Assembly: GCA_030617815.1 (NCBI GenBank) | Contig: JAUWUS010000018.1 | Location: 1 to 32,906 of the forward strand | Source: Gammaproteobacteria bacterium | GTDB lineage: Bacteria; Pseudomonadota; Gammaproteobacteria; UBA6429; Thiohalophilaceae | Direction of reading: 5' to 3' | Length of the DNA stretch: 32,906 nt | In this document: in pieces, positions 1-7,552 of the stretch | Layout of the letters: the number at the start of each line of letters is the position of its first letter | Numbering within the stretch: the stretch's first letter is position 1 | Program-made: the position numbers and the translations under genes | Notes under the pieces: model-generated | What the model was told of the DNA's origin: nothing | Seen by the model: the letters and a program-made list of their open reading frames with translations, nothing else | The model's database searches: none

Positions 1-655
1 CAAATAAACGTGGGCTAAATTGATCTTCATTTTTTAATAAACCACGCCAATGTCCAGGTCTGACTTTGCAGTGCAGGCGAGCAACGGGTTTAATCCGGTG
101 TTGAAAATCAGTTGTTTTACTATTTTTAAGCTGAGACCAGCGTGATGTTTGTCCGTTAAAAATATCTTTTGCTTGTTTGCTTGAAAGGTTCGTTAAAGGG
201 TTATCGGGGTGAACGATAAGCGCGATGGGCGAAATGCCGAGAGAATGAAATTCAAGTCCGGGTAAACGATCGGATTTTCCGGGAGGGCAGCAGTAAGCAC
301 CTACATCGACTGATTTTTTTCTTAAGCGTCCAGCAGTAATTCCACATGTGCCGGGTTTGATGACAATCTTGAGTTTGTTCTTTTTTGCGTATTCATTAAT
401 CAGGTCTTTGAAAAGAGGATAACTTTGCTGGCCAAGCGCCACAACTAAATCTGCATCTAAGTGCGTATCATCATGGGTAACCGCTTTTTTTATCCATTGT
501 TTTGAGACTTCGCTCAAGACAGTTGGGTCGCTAAATGTAGGGGCGCCTGAATGTTGGTGAATATGTTCTGCCCATACAGTATTTGTGCCGGTAAATAGGC
601 ATAAAACTAAAATTTTAAACATTTTTGCAGAAAATGCAGAGTGAGCTAACTTCAT
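1..655 (-). CDS. PstS-like periplasmic substrate-binding protein (partial)
   Basis: Translating the minus strand from the ATG at 653-655 gives 218 residues without a stop, running off the left window edge, so the C-terminus is missing. The N-terminus has a hydrophobic segment (about residues 12-24) ending TNTVWA-EH, which fits a signal peptide. The sequence around SKQAKDIFNGQTSRWSQL is typical of phosphate-type (PstS/PBP-like) binding domains, where an IFxGxxxxW motif follows the ligand-binding strand. An unusual number of cysteines follows the signal (TCG, YCCPPG, LHC). The ligand cannot be read from sequence; phosphate is only the family default. No pst transporter genes are adjacent, so it may be an orphan sensor or binding protein. 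Fold confidence is good, substrate confidence low. Confidence 0.75.
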   Translation of the reverse strand, partial: MKLAHSAFSAKMFKILVLCLFTGTNTVWAEHIHQHSGAPTFSDPTVLSEVSKQWIKKAVTHDDTHLDADLVVALGQQSYPLFKDLINEYAKKNKLKIVIKPGTCGITAGRLRKKSVDVGAYCCPPGKSDRLPGLEFHSLGISPIALIVHPDNPLTNLSSKQAKDIFNGQTSRWSQLKNSKTTDFQHRIKPVARLHCKVRPGHWRGLLKNEDQFSPRLF

Positions 656-715
656 AGAATAAACCCCAACTTTTAAATGACAAAAAACCGCTTTGTGCCG
701 AAAATACTTAAGCTT

Positions 716-744
716 CTTAAAATGTTACTTATGTGCATTTTAAG
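716..744. promoter_or_regulatory. Inverted repeat upstream of the PstS-like gene
   Basis: CTTAAAATG at 716-724 is perfectly complementary to CATTTTAAG at 736-744, with an 11-base spacer. AGCTTC (711-716) and GAAGCT (752-757) extend the dyad outward. It lies about 60 bases upstream of the minus-strand PstS-like start and far from the end of the M48-like gene. No T-tract follows in either direction, so an operator or leader structure is more likely than a terminator. Confidence 0.4.
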
Positions 745-929
745 GGGGTGTGAAGCTAACTGATTGATTATTATTGTTATTTTATTTATCAGTATCATTG
801 TACTTAACGGAAAAACAACGCTGTAATGTTCGATTATAATAGAGCAAATTTAGTGTTAAATCATTATTTATAGGATAAGTGGGCGATAAATGCCAGACAA
901 ACGGTAGGGATTTTGGGGGAGGGGTTTTA

Positions 930-2087
930 TCATTTCCCTTTGGTTTTTGTTAACCAGCGTTTATCAAACAATGGAATGATTTTTTCTAAAGCACTGCCTA
1001 AATAATCTTCTGCAGCCGTTGTACTTAAGCGCTTAGGCGGTAGTGGATTGGCATGTCCCAGATGGTTAAGCCGCTTTGTTAATGAGGGCATCGGGGCAGG
1101 ATTATTTACTTCAACACGTAATGAAGCTTGAATGGTTTCAGAAATTTCATCATCGGTAATGCCTGCTTTCACAACTTTAGTCATTTGTGAAAAAGGCATA
1201 AATTCAGGTGTTTTTGAACGTTTGGCCATGTGATAAATTTTGGGCCAGAATTTGTTTTTTAGGAATTGTCTTACCACGTCTTCATAAACCAAACATTCCA
1301 CCATGTCGCGATCATTAATTAAATCCATGCCATAACTGTCGGCTTCAAGTTCTTCTTCTTGTAGCAGAGGCATTAACAGGGTTTGATAAAAAGGGGTATA
1401 AACCTGAAAGAAATAACCGAGTGCTTTAGTGAAGCCATTTTTTGAATGTTTACAACTAACATTAAATTGAGCCCAGATATCACTTAAAAAATAAAGTCGT
1501 GTTGTGACAGGTGTGTGTTGGGTTGAGAGCTGCCCAATTCGGCGAGCTAATAAAGCACGAAAATACAGTGGCGACATTGTGAGTAAAACGGGTAAACCAA
1601 TAATCAGTGTCTGCGTATTGAGAAAAGGCATTTGTGAACGTGGTGTTTTGAGAACGCAGATTTCGTATTTATCACGTAAGATAATGCGATCAATTTTTGG
1701 CTGGTTGAATTCAGCTTGTAATTCTTCGATAAGTTTTAATAAATGAGGAAACTTTTCTTTAGTAATTTCCAGCCCGGTAGGTAACGAAAATTTTAGTTTG
1801 TATATAGCCCAGCTAAAACCTCCTGCAAGTATAATTAAAAAGAACAAAATAATAGCATCAATCCAGCCTTGCAAGTCTGTTGCAGTTGCAGCGGCATCAT
1901 AGAGAGCAGAGGGTAGCGTTAAAAGCAGGTAAGGGAACATCAATAGAAATAAAACACCTATTGAGGCTGCTAATACGCTTAAGCTAAAACTTAAACGTGG
2001 AAATTTTTCTTTTAGCTTAAATATTAAATTGGATTGTAACGGGTTAAGCCCTTTTTTTATAAAAGGTAAAAAACGATTTAATTCCAT
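930..2087 (-). CDS. Membrane M48-like protein with degenerate zinc site
   Basis: 385 residues. Two hydrophobic hairpins lie near the N-terminus (about residues 33-58 and 76-95), followed by a soluble region resembling M48 (HtpX/Ste24) peptidases. In active members the segment after 'LSxxxxRALLA' is HExGHL. Here it reads ALLARRIGQLSTQH, so both zinc histidines and the catalytic glutamate are replaced (R, R, Q). The downstream motif carrying the third ligand, EEELEADSYGMDL, is preserved. This suggests a pseudoprotease that keeps the fold and membrane topology but lacks activity. It has its own long upstream region shared divergently with the cold-shock gene. The partner or substrate is unknown. 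The family call rests on motif context, and the loss of activity is inferred from the residues. Confidence 0.7.
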   Translation of the reverse strand: MELNRFLPFIKKGLNPLQSNLIFKLKEKFPRLSFSLSVLAASIGVLFLLMFPYLLLTLPSALYDAAATATDLQGWIDAIILFFLIILAGGFSWAIYKLKFSLPTGLEITKEKFPHLLKLIEELQAEFNQPKIDRIILRDKYEICVLKTPRSQMPFLNTQTLIIGLPVLLTMSPLYFRALLARRIGQLSTQHTPVTTRLYFLSDIWAQFNVSCKHSKNGFTKALGYFFQVYTPFYQTLLMPLLQEEELEADSYGMDLINDRDMVECLVYEDVVRQFLKNKFWPKIYHMAKRSKTPEFMPFSQMTKVVKAGITDDEISETIQASLRVEVNNPAPMPSLTKRLNHLGHANPLPPKRLSTTAAEDYLGSALEKIIPLFDKRWLTKTKGK

Positions 2088-2240
2088 GTTGTTATCACTT
2101 TAACGACTGTATAAATTATGAATATAATCCTAGTTGAATATAGTTAGATAATACAGGGTACAGAGCACATTTCAGTGGATGAGAGTAAAAACGCGCTTAC
2201 CTATATAAGATAATTATAAAATGGTTATGTTTGAGGGGAC

Positions 2241-2409
2241 TATAATTTGCTTTAAAAAGTAGTATTTTGGGATGTTATCAGGTTAAACTTAACACGTTAT
2301 ATTGCATATTCTTAAGTTATTTCAGTAGTCCATTTTCGGTTATCTTCTGTAATTTACTAATGAAAGATTGCAATTAAATCTTTTAACAAAAAATATAAAG
2401 GTAATTTAC
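2241..2409 (+). promoter_or_regulatory. Candidate promoter -10 and ~157-nt leader of the cold-shock gene
   Basis: A perfect TATAAT lies at 2241-2246, with no strong -35 visible. Initiation about seven bases downstream would give a leader of roughly 155-160 nt before the ATG at 2410. Long leaders of this size are known for cspA-type mRNAs, where they control cold-induced stability and translation. The whole gap 2088-2409 (322 bases) has no other gene; its left part must also carry the promoter of the divergent M48-like gene. AAAGG at 2396-2400 is the ribosome-binding site. Confidence 0.45.
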
Positions 2410-2613
2410 ATGGCAACTGGTACTGTAAAGTGGTTCAACGATTCTAAAGGTTTTGGTTTTATTTCGCCTGAAGATGGTAGCGCAGATGTATTCGTACATT
2501 TTTCGGCTGTTCAGGGTGACGGCTTTCGTTCTTTAGCGGAAGGTCAAGCTGTAAGCTATGAAGTAGAAGACGGTCCTAAAGGTCCACAAGCAACACAAGT
2601 AAATCCTCAATAA
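2410..2613 (+). CDS. CspA-family cold-shock protein
   Basis: 67 residues starting [10 protein letters not shown], the canonical size and N-terminus of CspA-type single cold-shock domains that bind single-stranded RNA and DNA in the cytoplasm. RNP1 (KGFGFI, residues 13-18) and RNP2 (VFVHF, 27-31) are intact, as are the aromatic W8 and F9. An in-frame extension upstream exists, but the ATG at 2410 has AAAGG at 2396-2400 and gives the family's exact N-terminus. It is monocistronic: a long leader precedes it and a strong terminator follows. Which paralogue (A, C, E or similar) it is cannot be told. Confidence 0.95.
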   Translation: MATGTVKWFNDSKGFGFISPEDGSADVFVHFSAVQGDGFRSLAEGQAVSYEVEDGPKGPQATQVNPQ

Positions 2614-2638
2614 GTAAGGCTTTAAAGTCTTGTTTATA

Positions 2639-2670
2639 ACAAACCCCGCATTAAGCGGGGTTTGTTTTTT
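2639..2670 (+). terminator. Rho-independent terminator of the cold-shock gene
   Basis: An 11-bp perfect stem (2639-2649 with 2655-2665, core AAACCCCGC/GCGGGGTTT), an ATTAA loop and a trailing T-run to 2670. Confidence 0.92.
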
Positions 2671-2753
2671 AAGCCCTTTTAATTTTTTTATCCATTGATT
2701 CTAATCTTTAGAGTTTATTGCTATTGTTTATTTAACGTAACAATAATGGATTT

Positions 2754-3386
2754 ATGGTGGAAAACAATAATAAGCCCGTTCTCTGGTATTTTGCTGATCC
2801 GATGTGCTCATGGTGCTGGGGGTTTTCGCCGATTATTTCCAGAATCAAGAAGAATTACGCCGATCGCATAAAAATTGCCCTGGTTATGGGAGGGTTGCAG
2901 GTCAGTGAGGCAAATATTTTATCGGATTCATCCCGAGAAGAAGTTTTACATCATTGGCACCAGGTTAAAAAACAAACGGGTCAGGAATTTTCCTTTGATA
3001 ATGTTATGCCGGCGGGCTTTATTTATAATACCGAACCCGCATGTCGAGCGGTTATCACCGCAGGTATGATTGATGCGACAAAAAACTTTGAATACTTTAC
3101 CGCTATTCAGGCGGCTTTTTACACAAAAAATCAGGATGTGACTCAGTTCGATTGTTTGCAACAAATAGCGGTCGATTGTGGTATTGAGGCAAAGGAATTT
3201 AACCTGCGATTTAATTCTGAAGAATTGCTGGATAATACGCGAAAGCATTTTCAACATGCTCGAAATGCGGGTGTGACTGGCTTCCCGACGTTAATATTGA
3301 TTCACGACAGTCAGCTCCATGTTTTAACGCGGGGTTATCAGGATTATGAAAGTATTGCTGCTGTTTTGGATCAGTTTCTGGCTTAG
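2754..3386 (+). CDS. DsbA-family (FrnE/HCCA-isomerase-like) thioredoxin-fold protein
   Basis: 210 residues with no signal peptide, so probably cytoplasmic. The N-terminal strand WYFADPMCSWCWGFSP carries a CxxC-type motif C18-S-W-C21, typical of the DsbA_oxidoreductase branch that includes FrnE and 2-hydroxychromene-2-carboxylate isomerase-like proteins. The cis-proline loop is TGFPTL (P178). The helical insertion between the two thioredoxin halves is about 100 residues, as expected. It probably performs thiol-disulfide exchange; the partner is unknown. It lies between the cold-shock terminator and adk without clear operon linkage. The Shine-Dalgarno sequence before 2754 is weak. Confidence 0.85.
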   Translation: MVENNNKPVLWYFADPMCSWCWGFSPIISRIKKNYADRIKIALVMGGLQVSEANILSDSSREEVLHHWHQVKKQTGQEFSFDNVMPAGFIYNTEPACRAVITAGMIDATKNFEYFTAIQAAFYTKNQDVTQFDCLQQIAVDCGIEAKEFNLRFNSEELLDNTRKHFQHARNAGVTGFPTLILIHDSQLHVLTRGYQDYESIAAVLDQFLA

Positions 3387-3532
3387 TCGACCTCTATACA
3401 ACACATATTAAGGTTTTCTTGGCAGCCCTCAAGCTAATCTATTGTTTATTGGTGCACAAAAATGGCAAAATGCGGCTCTATTTTGTATGGCTAATTTGAA
3501 GCCGCTAAACCAATTCAATCAAGGGGATATCA

Positions 3533-4174
3533 ATGAAACTCATTCTTTTAGGCGCACCGGGCGCAGGCAAAGGTACTGTTGCGAAATTACTGACCAAAAT
3601 GGATGGCTCGGTACAAATTTCAACGGGTGATATTTTACGTGCAGCAGTTGCAGCCGGCACAGAACTTGGTAAACAGGCTCAGGCAGCAATGAAAGCGGGT
3701 GACCTGGTATCTGATGATTTAATCATGGGCATCATGGGTGAACGTTTGAAAGAAGATGATTGTAAAGCAGGTTACTTATTAGATGGTTTCCCTCGCACGA
3801 TTCCTCAAGCTGAAGCATTAAAAGTATTGTTAGCTGATATGGGTGAAAAGTTGGACATGGTTGTTGATATCCAGGTTGCTAAAGAAGTTATTTTAGATCG
3901 CTTAACAACTCGTCGTACTTGTGAAGGTTGTGGTGAAATTTATAATGTTAAATCAAACCCACCAAAAGAAGAAGGCAAGTGTGATAAATGTGGTGGTGCT
4001 GTTACACAACGTGAAGATGAAACTGAAGAAGCGATCAGTAATCGTTTAGATGTTTATAATGAAATGACTGCGCCATTAGCAGGCTTCTACGAAAAAGAAG
4101 GTAGCCTGATAAGTATTGATGCAACTTCAAGTGATGCTGTTATTGATGCGATTAAAGCAAAGCTTGCTTCATAA
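3533..4174 (+). CDS. adk: Adenylate kinase
   Basis: 213 residues. Catalyses ATP + AMP = 2 ADP in the cytoplasm. P-loop GAPGAGKGT at 7-15; AMP-binding TGDILR at 31-36; DGFPRT at 84-89. The LID (about 124-160) carries four cysteines C130, C133, C150 and C153 (CEGC...CDKC), which would bind structural zinc. Enterobacterial Adk replaces these with a hydrogen-bond network, so this is the zinc-type LID. The ribosome-binding site AAGGGGAT precedes the ATG, and a strong terminator follows, so it is likely a single-gene unit. Confidence 0.97.
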   Translation: MKLILLGAPGAGKGTVAKLLTKMDGSVQISTGDILRAAVAAGTELGKQAQAAMKAGDLVSDDLIMGIMGERLKEDDCKAGYLLDGFPRTIPQAEALKVLLADMGEKLDMVVDIQVAKEVILDRLTTRRTCEGCGEIYNVKSNPPKEEGKCDKCGGAVTQREDETEEAISNRLDVYNEMTAPLAGFYEKEGSLISIDATSSDAVIDAIKAKLAS

Positions 4175-4200
4175 CTTAGCTCGAAACTCGAGTTAAATTA

Positions 4201-4233
4201 AAAGGGAAACTGGTAAGACGGTTTCCCTTTTTT
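4201..4233 (+). terminator. Rho-independent terminator of adk
   Basis: A 10-bp perfect stem AAAGGGAAAC (4201-4210) / GTTTCCCTTT (4221-4230), 10-base loop, and T-run to 4233. Confidence 0.92.
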
Positions 4234-4251
4234 AATGCTATATTTTTATTT

Positions 4252-4387
4252 ACTACTGTCTCGTTAATATAGTTACCATGAAATTCAGAACGTCATACCC
4301 GCGTAGGCGGGTATCCAGTAAGTTATTGATCGGTATACTACTTAGATTCCCGCCTGCGCGGAAATGACGAGTTAACGGGACAGCAGT
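4252..4387. mobile_element. MITE-like element with a REP-type core
   Basis: Outer 16-bp terminal inverted repeats: 4252-4267 (ACTACTGTCTCGTTAA) and 4372-4387 (its complement, 2 mismatches). Inside lie two REP-like arms in opposite orientation, 4291-4316 (CGTCATACCCGCGTAGGCGG...) and 4346-4369 (ending GGAAATGACG). Each arm holds its own CCCGC-N4-GCGGG hairpin. There is no coding capacity. The core recurs at 18158-18233 without the outer repeats. This is consistent with a small non-autonomous element lying between adk and the hydrolase gene. Confidence 0.75.
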
Positions 4388-4437
4388 GATTTTTATTAAT
4401 ATTGTTTATCAACTAATTCAGATGAGCAGACGATTAA

Positions 4438-5058
4438 ATGAAAAATAAAGAAGCCGTTATTCTTATTCATGGTCTTTGGATGAAGGGGCCGGAGTTATTC
4501 TATATACGGTATAAGTTATGGCGTCAGGGGTACAAAGTTTATCAGTTCCATTACTCCAGTTTATTTAAAACAGTGGAAGAAAATGCGACTAAGTTATATC
4601 AATTTGTTTCTACAATTGATGAATCAGTTATTCATTTTGTTGCACATAGTTTGGGTGGCATTGTTGTTAGTCATTTATTCCAACACTATGAAATAAAACA
4701 AACAGGCAAAGTTGTTATGATTGCTACACCGCTTAATGGTAGTGCTGTCGCAGCTTATTTAAGTCAAAAAAAATACCTGAAATATATATTAGGCAAATCC
4801 ATTATTAAAGGGTTGTTGGGTGATGCTCCAAACTGGAGTTATAAAAGAGAAATTTGCGTAGTTGCCGGCATTAAAGGTATTGGCATAGGTTATCTCTTAG
4901 CTAACAGTGCATTGCAGGTGCCAAATGATGGCACGGTGAACCTGCATGAAACACAGTTAGAAAGAGCTAATGAGAGTCATGAGGTACCGCGTAGTCATTT
5001 TTTACTTTTAGTTTCAAACGAAGTGGTTAAAATAATCGTTAAGTTTCTAGGTAAATAA
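4438..5058 (+). CDS. Small lipase-like alpha/beta hydrolase
   Basis: 206 residues, no signal peptide. The strand ILIHGLWMKG (8-17) provides the oxyanion HG motif; AHSLGG has the nucleophile S71 in a GxSxG-like elbow (AxSxG); D164 in VPNDGTVNL and H187 in RSHFLL complete a plausible triad. Spacing fits the PGAP1/lipase-like cytoplasmic hydrolases. The substrate is unknown and an esterase on an acyl chain is only the default expectation. It is convergent with the GlcG-like gene, whose end is five bases away. Confidence 0.8.
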   Translation: MKNKEAVILIHGLWMKGPELFYIRYKLWRQGYKVYQFHYSSLFKTVEENATKLYQFVSTIDESVIHFVAHSLGGIVVSHLFQHYEIKQTGKVVMIATPLNGSAVAAYLSQKKYLKYILGKSIIKGLLGDAPNWSYKREICVVAGIKGIGIGYLLANSALQVPNDGTVNLHETQLERANESHEVPRSHFLLLVSNEVVKIIVKFLGK

Positions 5059-5063
5059 TAAAC

Positions 5064-5561
5064 CTATTCCATTTCCAAATCTTCACTGACAGCAGCTAAA
5101 CCTGCTTTTGCACATTTCTCATCCGTTTTTCCTGAAGGTGCACCACTTACGCCAATCCCGCCCAGAATTGAACCACCGATGTTAATAGGAATACCACCAG
5201 CGCTAATAATCAAACCATCAAGTTTTGCAACCTGGAATGGTTTGGTAAAACGGTCTTCCATTGTCGATAAGGCCGCATTAAAAGCCATTGCCGTATGTGC
5301 TTTTTGTTTACTGATTTCCAAAGTAATATCCATTGCCAACACATCACGTAGCATTACCTGGGCATGGCCACTACGATCAACAACCGTTACCGCAATCTGT
5401 ACACCTTCTTTTCGACATTGAGTGATCGCAGCTTGGGCTATGCGTAATGCCGTTTCCAGTTTCATACGTTTAATTGAAATAGTGAGTGGTTCTTCTGCCT
5501 GAACACTATTGGATAATAGGAATATCAAAGGAATTAGACTTAATAGTTTAATATATTTCAT
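5064..5561 (-). CDS. Secreted GlcG/HbpS-family protein
   Basis: 165 residues with a clear signal peptide (hydrophobic residues 5-18, cleavage probably after VQA22). The mature part matches the GlcG/HbpS fold: VAVTVVDRSGH-like strand (here IAVTVVDRSGHAQVMLRD), the helix ISKQKAHTAMAF, and the conserved GGIPI...GSILGGIGVSGAPSG loop. Members bind haem or small ligands or act as accessory proteins; function here is unknown. GGAG in good position precedes the ATG. It follows the 5599-6153 gene by 37 bases on the same strand, so co-transcription is likely. Confidence 0.85.
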   Translation of the reverse strand: MKYIKLLSLIPLIFLLSNSVQAEEPLTISIKRMKLETALRIAQAAITQCRKEGVQIAVTVVDRSGHAQVMLRDVLAMDITLEISKQKAHTAMAFNAALSTMEDRFTKPFQVAKLDGLIISAGGIPINIGGSILGGIGVSGAPSGKTDEKCAKAGLAAVSEDLEME

Positions 5562-5598
5562 TTCGCGCTCCGAATATTTAGTTTATAAACAAATACAT

Positions 5599-6153
5599 TT
5601 AATGGCTGCTAAGCTTACCAAGTTCATCCAACAACTGCATAATAAGTTGTTTACCATTTTCTGTCATTTTTTTCGTTAAAACATCTGCATCGCGTTCGCC
5701 ATCAATCAGTCGTTTCATAATGCCACCTAATTGACGCATATCTCCCTGGGTATTGGTCATTTGATCTGCCATTAATGATGCAGCTTGTAATGCTGCTGCA
5801 TCGCCGCGACAAGCCGCATTAATCATGCTGGCAAGTCCTGGAGCAGCCATGGTGGGATCAGCTTGTTGCTGCACTTCGGGTAAACTTGCCGGGTTTTGCA
5901 GCCCAAGCAAAATACTTTTGACTATCACTTTATCTTCATCATCTAAATTGTTAAGTAAATCTTCGCCACGTTGACCCACAACAATTTTATTAATGGCGGT
6001 AACCAGTTCGTGCCAGTTCTGTTGCGTTGCCATGTCTAACATGGGCTTGAGTTGTTGCCTGGCGGTATCATTCTGACAGGCGTGTACAACCTGATGAATA
6101 AGGATAGCGTGAGACTGGCGGATTTGTTCTTCTTGCGAAGGAATGTCGGTCAT
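5599..6153 (-). CDS. Helical protein of unknown function
   Basis: 184 residues from the ATG at 6151-6153, chosen because GAGAG lies just upstream; an in-frame extension to 6222 would run into the terminator stem and has no ribosome-binding site. The protein is predicted soluble and mostly helical (MTDIPSQEEQ...KLSSH), with no signal or membrane segment and no recognised motif. It lies between a TusE-like gene upstream, separated by a terminator, and the GlcG-like gene downstream. I do not recognise the family. Confidence 0.7.
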   Translation of the reverse strand: MTDIPSQEEQIRQSHAILIHQVVHACQNDTARQQLKPMLDMATQQNWHELVTAINKIVVGQRGEDLLNNLDDEDKVIVKSILLGLQNPASLPEVQQQADPTMAAPGLASMINAACRGDAAALQAASLMADQMTNTQGDMRQLGGIMKRLIDGERDADVLTKKMTENGKQLIMQLLDELGKLSSH

Positions 6154-6222
6154 AATAACTCTCTCGTGAGATTTTGAACCTTGAGTATAAAAAAAATATC
6201 GACTAAAGAAAATATCAGGCAT

Positions 6223-6253
6223 AAAAAAAGGAACGCATTTGCGTTCCTTTTTT
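6223..6253 (-). terminator. Terminator after the TusE-like gene (bidirectional form)
   Basis: GGAACGC (6230-6236) pairs with GCGTTCC (6241-6247). The stem is flanked by A-runs on the left and T-runs on the right, so either strand yields a stem followed by T. It lies 30 bases after the TusE-like stop on the minus strand. Confidence 0.9.
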
Positions 6254-6282
6254 GAATATTACTGGTTTATGCAGACTTATGC

Positions 6283-6618
6283 TTAGCTACAGCCTTTAGG
6301 GCGAGGTAAACCGGCAACTTTGTTTGCGCATTTAATCAAACCTGTTGGGAATAAAGAATAAATGTATTTTTGACTTGAATGATCTTTGTCATATTTTTTT
6401 TGCATCATTTTAGAGAACTTACGAGGTTCACAAACGGTGCCATTATCAACAAAATATTCACGTGCAAGATTGATGATATTCCAATGCTCTTCACTAAGAT
6501 CACCAATATTTTCAGTGACAGCGATTTGCTTAGCCAGCTCTTCACTCCAGTCATCCAGGTTTAATAACCAGCCTGCTTCTGATAGTTCAATTGTTTTACC
6601 GTCTACTACTGCTTCCAT
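6283..6618 (-). CDS. tusE: TusE/DsrC-family sulfur-relay protein
   Basis: 111 residues from MEAVVDGKTIEL (AAGG upstream; the longer in-frame start lacks support). The family signature is clear: DGKxIELxExGWLLNLDDWSEELA, LSEEHWNII and a C-terminal arm ending AGLPRPKGCS with the conserved penultimate cysteine C110 (CysA), which carries persulfide. The length from the tryptophan to the end equals E. coli TusE, without the insertion of dissimilatory DsrC. The position of DsrC's second cysteine (11 residues before CysA) is N99, but C97 sits two residues earlier. It may act in tRNA 2-thiouridine relay or as a DsrC-like regulator. No tusBCD or dsr genes are nearby. Confidence 0.88.
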   Translation of the reverse strand: MEAVVDGKTIELSEAGWLLNLDDWSEELAKQIAVTENIGDLSEEHWNIINLAREYFVDNGTVCEPRKFSKMMQKKYDKDHSSQKYIYSLFPTGLIKCANKVAGLPRPKGCS

Positions 6619-6933
6619 TGTTTGTACCTTAAAAATTAGAATATGTGTGTAAAGTTGACTAATTTTATCAGGAATTATCATTAAAAACCATATCAGAATG
6701 CGCTTATTTGCACCTTAGCTTCTATCCCTCATTGGAAAGTACCACTTGCTTACATTTAATAAAACTATATAAAGAAAAATGTAAGTAAAAATGATTCTTA
6801 CATTGATTTTTGAATAAGTATCATATAAAAATCAAAGAGTTATGTGGTTTTAGTCGCATTTTGTTTACAAAGATTGTTTTATTGTATACAATTGTATTCA
6901 GTTAACGGCATTTGTATGTATCAGGGTAATACC
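6619..6933. promoter_or_regulatory. Divergent promoter region, TusE-like / PspA operon
   Basis: 315 bases without a gene. It carries three copies of CTTACATT: 6749-6756 (+), 6778-6785 (minus orientation) and 6797-6804 (+). The last two form an inverted repeat with an 11-base spacer. Nearer the operon start lies the perfect 12-bp palindrome ATTGTATACAAT (6881-6892), followed by a further ATTGTAT at 6891-6897. TATACA inside the palindrome could be a -10 with TTGTTT (6861-6866) 18 bases upstream as a -35, so binding there would block transcription. No GG-N10-GC sigma-54 element was found. Confidence 0.5.
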
Positions 6934-7521
6934 ATGACAACACAGTCACGCAATACGAGCGATTTAAAAGATCGAAATAAATCAGCGTCAGAAAGCACTG
7001 ACGCGATAAAAAGAAGCCTGCGAGGTGGTACAAAGACGGTATCTTTGAGTACTCGCATTTCACAGGAAGATGCTGAATTTTTATCGGGTATAACTATTCA
7101 GGGGGCGAATACACCAAGTGAAAAACTTCGCGTTATTATTGCGGAAACACGTAAGCGTCATGATGGTATGCAAGACTATCGTAACAGTTTGATGATGTAT
7201 CAAGATTTATTAAACCGCGTTGTTAGCGTAACGAGAGAACTTGAATTAGAGCATCAGATTCATTCTGAATTGCTGTCTCGCTTAACAGAGTGGTTGCCGG
7301 ACATGATGGCATTTTTAACGGCGACAGGAGCAGAGTTACAACAAACAGGAAGTGTGGAAAATTTAAAATATCTGGAAGAAGGAATTACTGATCGAAGTTT
7401 TCGCTTAATTCAGTCTGTGTTGCAAATGGCTATTACCGATACATGCCCGTGTTACCAAACGGATGCTGTATCAAAACGTATGGCGGGAGTAATAAATTTA
7501 GTGAACGTGATTCAGAAGTAA
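6934..7521 (+). CDS. Putative ribbon-helix-helix protein, first gene of PspA operon
   Basis: 195 residues from the ATG at 6934 (AGGGT upstream); a longer in-frame start at 6844 would overlap the promoter palindrome. After a polar N-terminus, residues 33-80 read TKTVSLSTRIS followed by two helices separated by GANTPSEK. This beta-strand/helix/helix order is that of ribbon-helix-helix DNA-binding domains. The rest (about 85-195) is helical with no known motif. It ends 31 bases before the PspA start. If RHH is right, it is a natural candidate to bind the repeated motifs in its own promoter. The family is not recognised with certainty. Confidence 0.6.
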   Translation: MTTQSRNTSDLKDRNKSASESTDAIKRSLRGGTKTVSLSTRISQEDAEFLSGITIQGANTPSEKLRVIIAETRKRHDGMQDYRNSLMMYQDLLNRVVSVTRELELEHQIHSELLSRLTEWLPDMMAFLTATGAELQQTGSVENLKYLEEGITDRSFRLIQSVLQMAITDTCPCYQTDAVSKRMAGVINLVNVIQK

Positions 7522-7552
7522 TTGAAAAGAATTTTATTAAAGGAGTAGAAAA

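Noticed and set aside
3442-3630. Short frame overlapping the adk start
   Set aside because: Runs out of frame into adk, no ribosome-binding site, no recognisable protein.
6841-6933. Sigma-54 promoter for the PspA operon
   Set aside because: Classical psp control uses a GG-N10-GC element; the nearest GG/GC pair here has the wrong spacing.
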